Shown here: positions 35,301 to 50,300 of the stretch, in pieces | Numbering within the stretch: position 1 is the stretch's first letter | Layout: every line of letters starts with the position of its first letter | DNA from: Eopsaltria australis | Taxonomy: Eukaryota > Chordata > Aves > Passeriformes > Petroicidae | Reading direction: 5' to 3' | DNA: 64,000 bases | NCBI GenBank assembly: GCA_034509425.1 | Contig: JAVTVJ010000553.1 | Coordinates: forward strand, 186,001 to 250,000 | Position numbers and translations under genes: made by a program | Notes under the pieces: generated by a model | The model's input: only the letters and a program-made list of their open reading frames with translations | Told to the model about the DNA's origin: nothing | Databases searched by the model: none

Positions 35301-38300
35301 TTCCCTTCCCCTTTTTCCCTCTTCTTTATCCTTGCCCTTCCCCAGCACTGCTGTCCTGCTCCATGCACCAAATTAGCTTTTTTTTTTTTTTTTTAATATT
35401 TCTCAATAGTTAAGGAATATTTTCCCAATTCCCTGAATTTTTTTAGTGCTGTGAGGCTGTGCCTTCCCCCCTCGTGGACACACAGAAAACAAAAACCCAC
35501 CAGAGCAACCTTGGTTGTTGGGTTTTTTTCCTTTTTTTTTCACCTTTTTTAGCCTTAAATTTCTCTCTTCCTCAAGTTTTTTAAGATTTTTTTGCCTTGT
35601 TTTCCACCCCGAGGGAGCAGGGGAGGGTATCCCCCATCCCTGAGCTCACTCAGGGCATTCCCAGCTATTTATTGCTGGAAGTCTCTTCCCCTTTGAAGGA
35701 CTTTTTCTCCTCCTCCAGCTTCCCAGGGGGGGTGTGGATGCAGCCAACACCCAGCCCAGGGCTTGGAGAGCCCCTTGGAGCTGTGAGGGCTGGATTAAGG
35801 TGTTATCAGCAGGAATTTGTGTTTAAAGGTACCTTAATCAGCTGCCTGCACTCAGTGGTTTGTCCACATCTGTATTTTTTCAATTCAGTGTGAAGTGTGT
35901 ATTAATTTTAAAGTCCAAAAACCACAAAATAACGTGACCACTTTTATTTTAGTTTTCTTAAAAAAACCCTCAAGGAATTTCAGCCCATCTGCACCAAACT
36001 CAGTGAAAAGGTGGAAAATTTGGGGTTGGTTTTGTGTAGATGATCAACTACAAAAAAAGACTTTTTTGCAAGAGGAAATGCTTGGCTTGTGGGTTAGTTT
36101 CAGTCCCTGCACTGTATCTTAGATATATATAAATACAAATATATGTACATATGTGGCATTTCTATATGTATATCTATTTCTGTGTATATATGTGGATATA
36201 TTTTTATATGCATCTATTTTGTATGTTTATCTACAATTATATGTGCATATAATTTGGGTTTATCTCTGCCTTATATCTGCATATGTATTTTATATATATA
36301 TAATAAGTGTATATGTGTATGTTTATATGCATGATATAATATTTTTGTATATTATATATAAAATAGATATGTTTAAATATATATATATATATATATTTAG
36401 ATTTAGATTTTTAAAAATCACTTTTATACGTATAAATTTGAGATAATAGAAAGGCATTTTGCCACCTCAGCTTCCCAAGTGTGCCTAGACCAGAGCAGGG
36501 ATAATCCTGATTAAACCCAGACCTGGGAATGAGCCAGGGAAAGCTGTGGAGCTGATTCTGCTCCTGTGGAAAACCCCCCCAGTGGGATGGATGGGCTCTG
36601 CCTCTGGTGTGTTTTGCTCCAGAGGGGGATGGTCCTCTTGGATTGTTCCTGTGGGAATGCTGAAAGCTTGAATCCATTGCTCTAAAAGCCATCATTTATA
36701 ATTAAGGAATGAGCTGCAGCCTCTGCTTCCGCTGCCTCTCCGAGGGTGGAGTGAATTCCAGGGAAAGCAGCATCAGCTGCAAAGCTTTTGTTTCCAGAAA
36801 TCCCCCAGAAATCCGTGATCCAACCCAGGCAGGCTTGCAGAATTCCCTCTATACCTCCTCAGGCTTATGCAGGAGCTTTTTATTAGTTTATTATTAACCC
36901 CCAGTGTTAAGGTGATGGAGGCATTTGCAGCGTCTTGGCTGCCCTATGGATTTAATCCTGGATGTGGGTGTGAAAGGGAACCTGGTGCCACCCCATGAAA
37001 GCCTCTCCCAGAGGTGGGAGCCACCCCTTCCAAACACCCATCCAGTGGGATTTAACCATGCACTGGGAAGTGGGAAAAAAAGAGATTTATTCAGTTGTAT
37101 CAGGGCTCTGCTGTCCTGAGCAGTGCAGGGAAGGAGAGCCCATCTGCAACAGGGGATATCCCAAAATAACAAGGAAAATACGGTGTTTACACAGCGCTGG
37201 AGACTTGTATCCTACTGCTTGTGAGTCCTAAGCTGGCCTGGAGGAGCTGCCAAGTGACGGCAGAGCTTCTGCAGGAAGGAGCTTCAATAGCTGCTGCAGC
37301 AGGAAAGGGGCTTTAAAAAACCATGGATTGGCAGAGGGAGAGCGTTTGGGAGCAGCCAAGTTCTGGGATAAATGGGATAAATGGGATAAATGGGCTATCA
37401 GGCAGGGCTGCCTCGATTTTCTTTGCCCTTCACCCAGATTCGGCCTCACTGCTTGAATGCTGGTTGTGTTTGTGGGTCTGTGTGGAGCCCAGAATTAAAA
37501 CTCACCCCGTGTGCATCTCCATTCAGACTTACTGCTGGTGCTCGGATTCTGGATGGGAATTTAGCAGTGGCTGTGGGAATTAAAACCTGCAATTGTAATT
37601 CATGCTGGACGAGCTGGCGGGATGTGACTGCGGCCAGGCGCCGGCGTGGATTGAAAGCTGAGGATGTTTCAGGTTTAAAACACTTTGTAGAGCAGCCCTT
37701 CCCTCCTTCTGTCACTGTTAGAGGTCCCTGCAACCATTTGTGTGATTTAGGATGCCTCTTGCATTCCCAGGCCTGTCTGAATGGCTTTCCAAGGGGAGCA
37801 GCTCCATGGGTTTTGCTGTACAAAACGTCCCGAACGTCCCTCGTGCACGTCGCTGCCTCTTGGCACAGTTCTGCGAGGCAAACGCAACACCAGGTTCTTC
37901 CTGGAATAAAAAAATCCCAGCTGGGTTTGCCAGCCCTCCCAGGCTCCAGAGGTTTGGGTTCAGGCTGCAGGGGAAGGTGGGGGAAGCAGGGAGCAGGGTT
38001 TATTTTTGAGGCCGGGAAGGAAGCGCCGTGCTTCCCTTTCCCGAGGGTGTTGCTGCTGGGGTTGGGCTCCTGGAGCTCCCTGAGCCCAGCCCAGGCTCCA
38101 GCTGATGCTGACAGCTCCAGCTTTCACATCCCTGCTCCTTCACCTGGGGGATTCCTTGCCTGGAAGGGTGGCAGTGATTTCTTGTGACCCTTGCACGTGT
38201 GCAGCTCATTCAGTAGAATCATGGAATGGTTTGGGATGGAAGGGACCTCAAAACGCATCCAGTTCCACATTCATGTGCAGAGACACCTTCCACTATCCCA

Positions 38301-41300
38301 GGTGGCTCCAAGCCCCAATGTCCAGCCTGGCCTTGGACACTCCCAGGGATCCAGGGGCAGCCACAGCTTCTCTGGGCACCCTGTGCCAGGGCCTTCCCAC
38401 CCTCACAGCCAGGAATTCCTTCCCAGTATCCCATCCATCCCTGCCCTCTGGCAGTGGGAAGCCATTCCCTCTTGTCTTGTCACTCCAGGCCCTTTTAAAC
38501 AGTCTCTCTCCCTCTTCATTGTAGTTTCTTCAGGCGCTGGAAGGCCACAGTTAGGCCACCCCAAAGCTGCTTTTCTCCAGGCTGAACAATCCCAGTTCTC
38601 CCAGCTTTTCCTCACAGTAGAGGGGCTCCATCCCTCTGATCATCTCAGTGACCCTGCTCTGGACTCACTCCAGCAGCTCCATGTCCATCCCATTCAGCAG
38701 CTCAGAGGAGCTGCTGGATCTACAAACACCACTGAGATTTGCAACCTCTAGTAAACTTCTAAATATCAGGTTTGGGATCTCTGAGATGAATTTGCAGTAC
38801 TTGGAGACTTACCTGAGCTCTGATTGATGAATGGGCAGCTGATAAATTGATAATAGTTGATAAATACGAATAAGTTGATGAATATGATGGGTTGATAAAT
38901 ATGAAGTGATTGATGGTTGTAGATGGGAAGAGCCTGGGCTGAAATATTCACCCTTGTTGTGAAGCTGTAGCCCCAACAAATCAGTAACTCATGAATTTGT
39001 ACTCTGGTGAAAGTTTATAAACCTTTGATCAGATTTAACTGCTGGCGTTCCCTGGCCTGCAGGGATTGCTCCAAGCAATCCTGGATCCCTTGCAAAGCAC
39101 CCAAGGTTCCTGTCAGTGTGTAAAACTCAACCCCACAAAGCTGCTAAACATTTGCCAGCCTCTTTTATATATAACTACCCCGTGGGACTGGCACAGACCT
39201 CCCCCTTCCTGCTAGAACCAACAGCTCACTGTTAATTGAAAGTGTTAATTACTCTCAGGCCCTAAGACTTGTTTTTTTGTGCCCTGGCCTGAATGGTTAA
39301 TCTGCAGTATAAACCCAAATCCCCTTCTCTTAGACATAAACGTTACTGATTCCAAATGCCTTTGGTTTTTTCCTCCCCCTGATTTTTGGTGCCAACTCGT
39401 TCAGCTTTCAGTAGGGCAGAAGTTGGACTTCATTACCAGAGTCCATTGTAATGATTTCTTGGATTTTTTTTCCGGGTAGACAAGGCTTGTGCAAGTTTGC
39501 ATGCTTTTCTATATTTGGTTTTGTTTAATTTGATTGTACAAAGCTGTTGAAAAGCCCAGCTGAACGTTTCCACTTTCTGCAGTCCTGACTGTGCCATTAA
39601 ACCAGGAGTTCAAAGGAAAAATCCAACTCCTGCTGGGTTTTCTCAGTAACCCCGAGCTCGAGATCCTGTTTTGAGATAGGGACAGACAAAAGTTCGTTTG
39701 TCACGTTGTTCTCATCTCAGCTGAATTCAGATGTGGCTCGTGGGGATAATCTTCACTATCACAGGATCATGGAATATCCTGAGCTGGGAGGGAACCATGA
39801 GGATCATCCAGTTCAGCTCCTGTACAGGACATCAAGAATCCCAGCATGGTGTTGGTGCTGGACTGTGTTCCTTGGTACCTTCAGTCCCTTTGGCATTGAG
39901 TCTGCTGGGATTTTACCTAATCCTGGAAATTCTCCCGTTCTCTGGAATTGCTCCCACCTTTCTGGCTGGTGCCAAAGGATGGAGACAGGAGTTGTTGGAG
40001 TAAATGTTAGCTGGTGGTTTTAATTTGGGTTAAACTCGTGCTTCATGGTTGCAGTCCAGGATCACAGGGGGATCTGGAGCTGAAAACTGAATTATTATAT
40101 TAATAAATGTATTATTATATTATTTATCATTCCAGTCTCCTCTTTTCCCTTTGTGGTGCAACCATTTCTGGTTGTCAGAGTGGAAAATGCTCTGCAGGAA
40201 TGGCAGGGCCAGGTGTTAGTGAAAAATATTCCAGGTGTTAGGGAAGATACTGCTCAGGGTCTGTCTTTTGGAGGTATCACTGTGCTTTGGTTCCCCAAAT
40301 GCTTCCCAGCCTGGAGGTGACCTCCAAGGACTCCATGGTTCCATCCCTGCTGGAAAGGGATGTGGCTCTTGGGTTTTGTTGTTCCTTTGAGAGGTAACTT
40401 TTAGTTTCAGCTGGGAATTTTCAGGTTTTCTTTGGAGAAACTGAAAGTCCTCCTTGCAAACCTCCTTCTGATTCTGTTTTCTGTATGTGGGTGGGCTCAC
40501 CTTTGGGTAGCACAGGTGTCCTGGATGGTGGGGAAAAACCCAAGAATTGATAGTTAACCCCAAAAACCATGCAAAATCCCTGCTGGGGGAGGTGTTGAGT
40601 CACTGTCCTGGAGTTTCCTCCCAAAATTTTGTCCCAAACCAGGACAGTCACTCATGACCCCTTGGCTTCGTGTTCTGAGCGGGATCACTGCTGGGCTGAT
40701 CCATGGACACGTTGAGTCTCATCTTTATTCCCTTGGGTTCTGCCCTGCTTTTATATCCCATCAAAACAGTATTGAGCACAAGCAGTTACTTGTGTCCAAA
40801 AAGGCCTGTTGGAGTTTTTTTGGATCAATAGCTCCCTCTCAGTTTTAAGGCACATTTTAAAACTTCTTTTGTCCTCCGAAGGCTCTTTCTGGTCCCACTT
40901 TTTAACCAGGGGGAAAAATGGGTTCTTTGTCGTAGATGTCAAGAAGGACTGGTCGGATCACGCGCTGTGGTGGGAAAAGAAGAAAACTTGGCTCCTAAAA
41001 ACCCACTGGACGTTGGATAAATACGGGATCCAGGCAGATGCCAAGCTCCAGTTCACCCCTCAGCACAAGCTGCTGCGCCTGCAGCTGCCCAACATGAAGT
41101 ACGTCAAGGTGAAAGTCAACTTCTCCGACAGGGTCTTCAAGGCTGTCTCTGACATCTGCAAAACCTTCAGTAAGTGCTGGAAAACCCCTCCCTGGGGAGC
41201 TCCCCACTCCGTTTGGCTCCTGCTTCTCCTCTGGTGCACGTGCTTGTGCTGTAAATTTGATAAATCCTTGGTGTTTTCTGGCTTTGAACACCCAAGAGTC

Positions 41301-44300
41301 GCTTGGACATCAAACAGCCCAGATGTCCATTCTTTTTCCCTTCCAGATCTACTTTTTCATGTGTAAATGCTTCAATAACAGAAACAATTGAGCCAAAAAG
41401 TGATAAAAAATACATTTTTTGTGCTGAATTCTCTGCCATAGCAGGGCCGTCCTTAGGTTTGTCACAGGCAGGGTGGTACCAGCCCTGCTTGATGTTCAAG
41501 CTGCTGCTGTTGGGTTGTGATCTTTTTTTTCCCCCTGCAAATTTATGTGCTGGATGAAAAGCAAACCCTGAAACGGGAAATCTGCCAGCCCTGTGGGTTC
41601 TCTTCTAGTGGAAAATCGTATTAGAGACTAAGTGGTGATGCTTCACTGTAAAACTGTCTGGTGGAGGGAAGGAACCGAGTCTTGCTGTCTCCTCTTCACC
41701 CTCATTTCCTGGTGGAGGAGAAGCTCAGGAGAAAGGAAGGATCATTCCCCACCAGGCATAACTTTTTACCCATCTCCACAAATTCCTCACCCTAGAACCC
41801 GGTCTTTCTTGTGTCCACCAAAAAAAAACCCAATGAGGAGATGGCAATTCCACCCTGAGGAACTGCAGTTAGCGCTCCGTATTGGAATTGTCCCCTCCCA
41901 AAAGAGCCTGCAACCCATCCTCAGCTGCAGCAAATCCATTCCTGCTCTCAGAAGGCAGCTGAGGTTACTCTTGGCTGACCCAGTTGTTTGGGGAGGCAGG
42001 AAGAGCTCGTCCCTACGTGCCGTGTCCGGCGCATCCGTGGCTTGGTTGGTATTTTTAGCTGGTTACGGCTCTTTGCCGTTGCTTTCCTGTTTTGTTGGGG
42101 TTTTTTTAAAAGCGTAAATATTGGCCAATTTCTCCTTAAAATAGAAAAGGCTTAGCCAGCGTTATTGCTGAGTGGATTTGGCTTCCCCCACCCCCGTGTG
42201 GCATTTGGGATGTCGTGCTAGACAGGGAGGTCCCAGGCTTGGACGCTGATGAATCTCTCCAGCAGTGACTCATGTCAGGAAATTCTGATATGGTTCATCA
42301 CGGGACAGGAGATCTGGCTCTGATGCTGTTAGAACCTTACATGGGTCTCAAGCAGCTTTTCCTTCCAGCTGCAGAGCTTTTGGTGTATTTATGACCAAAG
42401 CAGCAGAATAATCCTGATATTTAAAGGTTTGGGATATTTAAAGCCTCTGGGATGGCAGAGAGCTCTGAGCAGGCAGCAGGGACACATCCATCAAGGGTGG
42501 TGCTGACTTCCCGTCTGTGGCATCCGAAATGCTGAAATGAAGTTCCTGATTTTGGGGAAAGCAGGGCTTTTACTGGAAATTTCACTTTCCTCTGAGTGAC
42601 TCTCAGCACAGACAGACAGCAGCTTTGAGCACAGACAGAAAGTGCAGTGATTAAGTTGTTTAGCCCTCCCAGTTGTGTTTACTGGGAGCCAGATGTTCAG
42701 CAGAGCTACTGGGAAGATGATACATGAGCTTGGGGGAAGTAGGGATTGGGATGTGGGGAGACAAAAATGCTGGAGTTGGAGGGGCTGGGATGCTCTTCCC
42801 AGGACCACAGAGGTAGAAATACAAATTATGTACAAACACATTTTATACAAGTGTTAAAATGGCACTACAGATGGCAAAATACCACTACTTATGTATGTCA
42901 TATCTGATATATTTTAACATTTATATACTTAATATATATAATATAAAAGTGTATATTATACATTAATATTAAAAGTGTGTATTGTAGAAGTATATATTAC
43001 ATATTAGGAATAAAATCTTGGCTGTGAGGGTGGCCCAGAGAAGCTGTGGCCGCCCCATCCCTGGAAGTGTCCAAGGCCAGTCTGGGGCACCCTGGGATAG
43101 TGCAAGGTGTCCCTGCCCATGGCAGGGGACTGGAATGGGATGATCTTTAAGTTCCCTTCCAACCCAAAATTATTCTGTGATTTTGTGCTTCTATAATTCT
43201 CCTTTTTTCCTCCCAGTTGTTTATCCTACCCCGTTTTTCTCCATTACCCTTTCCTGCCCTGCCCAGCTTGGCTGCACAGAGCTCCCATATCCCATCTTAA
43301 TCAAGCTAATTGTCTCTCCAAGGAAAACTGAGCTGGTATTTCAAGGTGGAAAGGAAAAGTGATCCCAGCATAGTCCTTGCCTCTGCAAATCCCTTGATTT
43401 CTGGGCTCTAGGGAAGTTAGGACAGAACTGTGCCATATTTTGGCTGTACCTGTTTGCTGTCATTGTCCCTGGATCATTTAATTACACACCTCAGTAGCTC
43501 CAGCACAAAGCATCATTAATGAGTAATTGAAGTAATTCCCAAAGTTCTCAGGACTCTGGCTGCTTGCATTTATAAAACCCTCACTCCACAAGCAGGAACA
43601 CCCCTGGATGGATTATTTAGGGCTGTCCTTTGCTTCTGTTCCCTTTCAGTTGTTACCCAGAGGTGTCACCCTTGCAGAGTGTGGTTGATTTTTAGAGAGA
43701 AGCCTCTGTTCTTGTGCAGGGGGAAGTTACTCCAAAGGGCAGCTCCCCGGGGCTCCCTGGAGGTGCCTGTGGGAAGATGCTGGAGCCACTCACACATCCC
43801 TCACTTTCCTGGAGGTCGTGTGAAGCCGGAAGAAAACCCAATCTCATTCCCAGTGCTGGATTGCAGCCCCTTGATTCCCACAGCATCCACTCAGGAGGGT
43901 TAAAGGCACGGATCGATCCCGGCAGGCACGAGGAGAGGAGCGGGCAGTGCATGGGATGGGCAGCCCTCATCCAAAGGGTGGCCTGGAATCCTGCCCAGGA
44001 GCAGCTGCTGGCAGGCAGCTCCAGCCTGAAGGGCCAGCTTTGATCTGCAATTAAAGACCAGGGAAAGAGAAAGTAAAACTTCACTTCTTTTTTTTTTCCA
44101 GAGTGACAGGGATTTGTGCTTCCCACCTGGCCAGCAGCGGGACACGGGGGTTGGGATGGGATTATCCCATGTTTCCCTGCCCTGGGAGGTAATTCCACCC
44201 AGAAAACTGCCCATCAAGTATCCAGCTGCAATTTGATGGGGCTCCACTCAGCATTTTACTGGTGTGAGTGGGAATATCATCATTGGAAAGTAGGATTTGG

Positions 44301-47300
44301 GGAGGTAGGAGATGCTCACCCATCATCTGATATAACAACAAATGGGAAAATCCTTTTTACCTACATGGATAGGAAGGAATTCTTGGCTGTGAGGGTGATG
44401 AGACACAGGTTGACCAGAGAAGCTGTGGCTGCCCCTGGATCCCTGGCAGTGTCCAAGGCCAGGTTGGATGAGGCTTAGAGCAACCTGAGATAGTGGAAGG
44501 TGTCCCTGCCCATGGCAGGGGATGGAACTGGATGGGCTTTAAGGTCCTTTCCAATCCAAACCATTCCATGATTCTGGGATGGCTTCATTTGATTCCAGCC
44601 CAGCTGCTCATGCCCTTAAGCTGCTTCCTTCCAGCGTTCTGCCTGTATTTTTTTCCATGTATCCCAGGAGCTCAAGGGACTCCAGGCAGGCTCTGCTGCT
44701 GCTCTCTGGGCACGTGGGACAGGAAAAGCAAACAGATGCAAGTTGTGAGAGTTTTTTCCCAGGCCTCAGCGTTTCCTGCCCCAGCAATGCTCCTTCTCCT
44801 GGGGACACAGCTTATGTTGGAGCTGCAGGGTGAGGGGAGATGCTGTGACAGCAGAAAAGCTCCCATCCTTCTCCTCTTCTCCTGGCTGTGAAGATTTGGG
44901 ACCTTTGCTGCCCTCCAGCCTGAGAAGAGGAGCAGGGAAAATTCTGGTTGATGTTCATGGGAGCAAAGAGAGGACAACTCAGTGCCAGAGAGCTGGGAGG
45001 AGGCAGCTCTGAGAGGAAACACTGCAAAATCCATGAGCAATCCCTCCCTACCCACCCTGAGGCTGTGCAAGACAGAGAAATTCCCTACAGGCTCTTTTAT
45101 TTCCCCAGAGTGTGGTGGAGCCTCACACCCAACTCTGTGTGAATTAGTCACCTGTTATGGAAAAGCAAGTCTGGGGAGCATCCTGTGCCCCGCTGTGGCA
45201 GTTTCCATGCCCACATTCCATCTTGCTCCAGTCCCCTGCTTCTCTTCTTGCACAGGGTCAGGGTAGGCTGATCCTGAGGAGCTTGGGGAGCTGGGGATGC
45301 AGAGAGTCCTGTGAGGATGATGAGCTGCTTCCCATCATCCCCAAAATCAGGAGGTTCCCGAGACTCAATGAGTGCTGGGAAGGTGATAGCCAGCCTTCCC
45401 TGCCTCAGCCTCCAGCCACCAAATGCAACCTGAGCCGAGGTGAGGTGGCATTTGGTGACAGTGGCATTTGGGAGTGGCAGGATTCCAGCCCAGCCCAGCC
45501 CAGCCCAGGGAAGGTGACACCGTCCTGATGCCAAATGTGACCCTACCTTTTTTTTCCCTTTCCAAACTCTCCCCGCTCCAGGACAGAACGTCCTCTGACT
45601 CCTGAAGTATTTGCAATATTTCCACGCCCTCCCTTGCCAAAAAGACTTCTATAAAAAGCCACTGTTTGTTGTTTTTTGGGGTTTTTTTTTCTTTTTTTTG
45701 CAAAACTGAAACCCTTTGGTGGATGATGTGCAGCGTTCCCAGGGCTCTGTGACAGGCACGTGGAGCTGCATCCCAGTTGCTTTCCAGGAGCTGAGGCTGC
45801 CTGGAGTTTGTGGAATCACAGAATATCCTGATTGGAAGGGACCTACAGGGATCATCAAGTCCAGCATAGGACAAAAATCCCACCATGTCCCTGGCCACTG
45901 CAAACCTCCTAAACTTTCTGTTCTTCCTTCACACCCTGCTGATAAATAATGGAGTGTTTTTCCTAAAATCATGGAGCTCCAATGGTGGAGTCCTGGTAGA
46001 TGCACATGAGCATCTCAAGGGGGAGTTTGGGGAGCAACACCAGCATTCAGGAGGAATTTCTTCATGGAAAGGGTGGTCAGGCATGGGGAGGGGAGGTGGT
46101 GGAGTCCCCATCTCTGGAGATGTCCAGGGAAGGACTGGATGTGGCACTCAGTGCTCTGGGCTGGGTGACGAGGTGGGGATGGGTCACAGCTTGGACTTGA
46201 TGATCCTGGATGGATCCTAAATGATTCTGGGATCTTGGGATGCAGGCTGTGGGTGCTCAGGAACATCAGGAGGATGTTCACAGGGAGACGGAGGCGGCGA
46301 AACACCGAGGACGAGTTTGCTGCCTTTCCCTGCCACGAGCAGAGAGGTTTGGCAGGGGCACAGCTATTTCTAAATATGTCCAGGGAATGGGTGTGGAAGG
46401 AAATCTTCCCATTTCCAGAGCCGGCCAAATTGCAACGTCCTCAGCTTTTTCAAGAGCAGGGCCCAAGTGTTCCTCTGCCAGCCGCGGCGCTTTCCCCTTT
46501 TATTGCCTGCCCGTGCTCAGCTGTCGTGCAGGATCCAGACCAGCTCCAGGAACTGGGGTCAGGGAAATAACCAGATTTAATTACAAAGTGTCTGAGATGG
46601 GAAAAAAAATCCTCTCCACTCTCCCCCCCGTCCCCTCCCCAGTCGTGTTCTGCGTGTGGAGGAGCATCAGGTTTTATGTCACCGTGTGAGTCAGTGAATT
46701 TTTTCATCCTTACTCTGCTGTTGACAGAGACCCTTTAAATAGAATTTCATGCTGAAGACATTAGGACGTGCTGGCCAAGCCAGTGCTGCCTCCTTCCTTG
46801 GAATTAGCTGGATTGCTCTTTATGGAAGCGGAAGGAGGGTGTAAGTGGCTTGTTTTTCTCTTGTTTGTGGGATTAAATTAATGGAGTTTAATTGGACTCA
46901 AGCTGCAGCTCAGCCACTTCAGGGGCCAGGCTTGCAGTGCTGCCTGTGCTCCGAGAGGCATCCAGATAACGGGAGCCTGGGGATTTCATCCCGCTTATGG
47001 AAAAAACATCCAAACATTCAAGTGTTTGTTGACTCTGCCTCTCCAATGGCTCTTTTTATTGGTCTTGCAGTAATGCTTGGCTCCACCACCACTGCCTGCA
47101 TCCTCCTCCTCCTCCTTTTCCTTCTCCTCCTGGGTTTCTCCTGGCTGGTGGTGCCCAATTTCAGCTCTGAGAACCACTGGCACAAACATTCACACCCCTG
47201 CAAATCCAACTGACCCCATTTCAGGGTGGTTTTGCACATCATTGCTCCCTTGGCATATCCATAAGTCAACAAGCACTTGGATTTTCCGCCCAGAATTTGG

Positions 47301-50300
47301 GAAGGCTCCAGCAAAACCTCTGCCAGGGTGAGCCCCAGCTGATTCCACACCCATAGCACTCCTTGGGCATCTCCAGAGGCTTTGTGGGATGTCCTGAGAG
47401 AGCTGCAGGGCCCCAGGCAGTGAGTGGAGAGCTTGGCTTTTGCCCAGATAAATATTTAAGTTCCTGGGCATCTGAAGAACCCATAATAAAATGTTCTGAA
47501 TGTACAAACCCAGTAAACTGTGCTGGGGAGTGAGGATTTGCTCCATCAGATACTGCCCAGAGCCCAGCACAACCACAGCCTTATCTCCAGGCACTTCTCA
47601 AGTTATGTAAGTCCTTTTTTAGTTTCTTCTGTAGTTTTTTTTTCCCTCTGGTCTGTTTTGCAGAACTTTTATCTCGAGAGAATTTATGCTGCAGATAAGT
47701 CATTCTGTAAACTTACACTGTGAAAAACCATCCACAGAACTCACTCATTCCAAGAAACAAAAAAAAACCCACCACTTTATTTTTGGTTTTAAGTCTGAAA
47801 TGGAAGAAAAATGGGGTTTGAGGTCTCATTTTTCTAAGACTCGTCAGAGTGATGCACAAAGGCTGTAATTTTTGTGAGTCATTGGTTGGAGGAAGCAGTG
47901 ATGGAGTGCAGAGAAATCCCACTTCCCAGAGATAGCCCATTTCAAAATGCCTTTCCTGAAGGAGGGTGGCTGGATCAGCATTAAAGAGAGGATTTCCCCT
48001 CAATGCTGTCTGTGCTACAAGTAAATTTATGGAGTTTTTATGTTCAAGAATTAAGGAGATGAACTCTGGCCTTTAGGGGAGCCAGAAATAGGGTGGGAAA
48101 TTGGATGCTGAAAGCTTCTTTGGAACATTAATTTTCTTTTTACATCAAAATTTTCTTCGTATCTCATATTATCATCTGTATTTATGAGAATGGAATACTG
48201 GAAGTAGAGTGATTTCCCATGATTTCAGTTTTTGGGGAAGTTGGTCCATAGTCAGCCCTTCCAGTCAATGATTTCGTGTTCTATGTGTGATGCAAGAAAA
48301 CCATAAATCTGATTCTTGTGGGAATGGGAGCCCCATCCCTGGAAGTGTCCAAGGCCAGGCTGGACAGGGCTTGGAGCAACCTGGGATAGTGGAAGGTGTC
48401 CCTGCCCATGGCAGGGGGTGGGACTGGGTGGTCTTTAGGGTCCCTTCCAACCCAAACCCTTCTGGGATCCCCATCACAACACACCTGGGTGGATAAAAAT
48501 GCAGCAGCTGCAAGATTTACTTGGTGGATTTAGTGCAAAAGAGCTTGGATTGGGAATTCTACACCCTGTGAGGAAGATTTTTTTTTTAAGTGAGTTTGCA
48601 GGGTGCAGATGGTGCTTTGTGAAGGAAGAGGGTTTAATCCCAGCTCTGGAGTTTGTCTCGGGGTGGGAGATAAATGGGCACAGCTGGGCTGGGTGAGAAA
48701 TGAGGGATTACACGTGGGGAAAAAGGGCAAGGAATTCCCTTCAGCCACAGGCAGCAGGCACAGGCAGGATCTTGCAGGCAAATGGAAGAGAAGATGCTGC
48801 AGGCAGTAAAATGGCTTCATCCAAGAGCTGGAAAAATTTCTCCTGAAGATACAAAGCTGCCTTTCTGATCATATTTTGAGCTCCAAAACTCTTCCTTCCA
48901 GGCACAGGCCATTCTGTCTCCTTCCCATAGAATTCCAGAATGGTTTGGTTTGGAAGGGTCCTCAAACCCCATCCCATTCCATGGGCAGGGACACCATCCA
49001 CTGTCCCAGGCTGCTCCAAGCCCTGTCCAGCCTGGCCTTGGACACTTCCAGGGGTCCAGGGGCAGCCACAGCTTCTCTGGGCACCCTGTGCCAGGGCCTG
49101 CCCACCCTCACAGCCAGGAATTCCTTCCCAAGATCCCATCTAAATTTTAGTCTGAAGCCATTCCCTCAGCTGCCTTGGTGGGTGTGTGAAATCCTGGAGT
49201 CTGTGGCGCTCCCATCAGGATGCAGTCGGGAGGAATTTGTCACTTTTCCATAGCATCTGTGCAGGGATGCTCAGGCATCCTGAGGATACTCTGCCTGCTC
49301 CATGCCCTGCAGCCCTGTGCTGCTTGGAAGCAGCTGCCCAAAACACAAAACTTACCCTGGATCCTTTGTATCCCCGCCAGGAGCATCAGGAACAACTGAG
49401 GGGCTATAAAAAGTCTCTTTGATATCAGATGGTCAAGCCCTGGGCTGATTCCAGGATTGCTTCCAGAATCCGAGCCTGGCCCAGAGCCTTTTCCAGGCCT
49501 CCCTGAGTGCTTCCAGCTGAGAGGCTCCAGCAGTTGCTAATGCACCATAAATAAACCCCAGAGCCTCAACCTTGCTCCAAAATACCAGGGGAACTCCTCG
49601 ATTTAGGCTGTGCTGCCTCTCGTCCCCTGCACGTGACCCCGGTTGTCCCAGCAGATTCCTGCTCCATGAGGTAACCTGGCTGGGATAAACGGGAATGTGT
49701 GGAGCTGGCTGCATGCAGGCTCTGGGTATTTATTGCTAGAAATGGGCAAAAAGTTGGGCAGGGAAGCTGAAAGGGTGCAGGGATGGGGTTTAGTGGGATG
49801 GTTGTGTGTGGAAGGGATAATAAATCAGGGTTAAATTGAAGCTGAAATTAGGTAAAAGTTATATAAAAAGGAATTAAATTGATAAATAATATAGGAATAA
49901 ATATCTCTAAATACAGAAATCATAAGTTTAAAAATTTTATATATAAAATAAATATAAATATAAATTATATTTTTATATATTTTTATATATTTAAAAATCC
50001 ATATAGATATATAAATGTATATATTTGTAGCCTGGAAGTGTCCAAGGCCAGGTTGGATGGGGCTTGGAGCAACCTGGGATAGTGGAAGGTGTTCCTGCCC
50101 ATGGCAGGGGGTGGAACTGGATGGGCTTTAAGGTTCCATCAAACCCAAAACCATTCTGGGATTCAATTATATGACTGAAATAAATAAATAGAAATATATA
50201 AATAAAAATAAAGCTTAAAACAAATGATGCTTTCTAAAAATAAATACATAAAATATATACAATATTTTTATATAAAAATGTCGTGTGTAAGTAAATAACT

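Larger units (their letters stand above)
23317..40935 (+). other. FERMT2: FERMT2 intron 1 (17.6 kb)
   Basis: Begins gtgagt and ends cgtag. It starts with a minisatellite, then a CpG-rich stretch to about 25.1 kb that is likely regulatory. CR1 copies are absent from 23.3 to 27.6 kb and frequent afterwards. It also contains the nested CR1 at 33.4-34.2 kb, a long pyrimidine run at 35.1 kb and TA-rich DNA at 36.1-36.4 kb. No protein-coding exon is recognised. Confidence 0.85.

Noticed and set aside
34977..35413. Lys/Glu/Gly-rich and Phe/Pro/Ser-rich open frames
   Set aside because: Direct translation of the polypyrimidine run and its complement.
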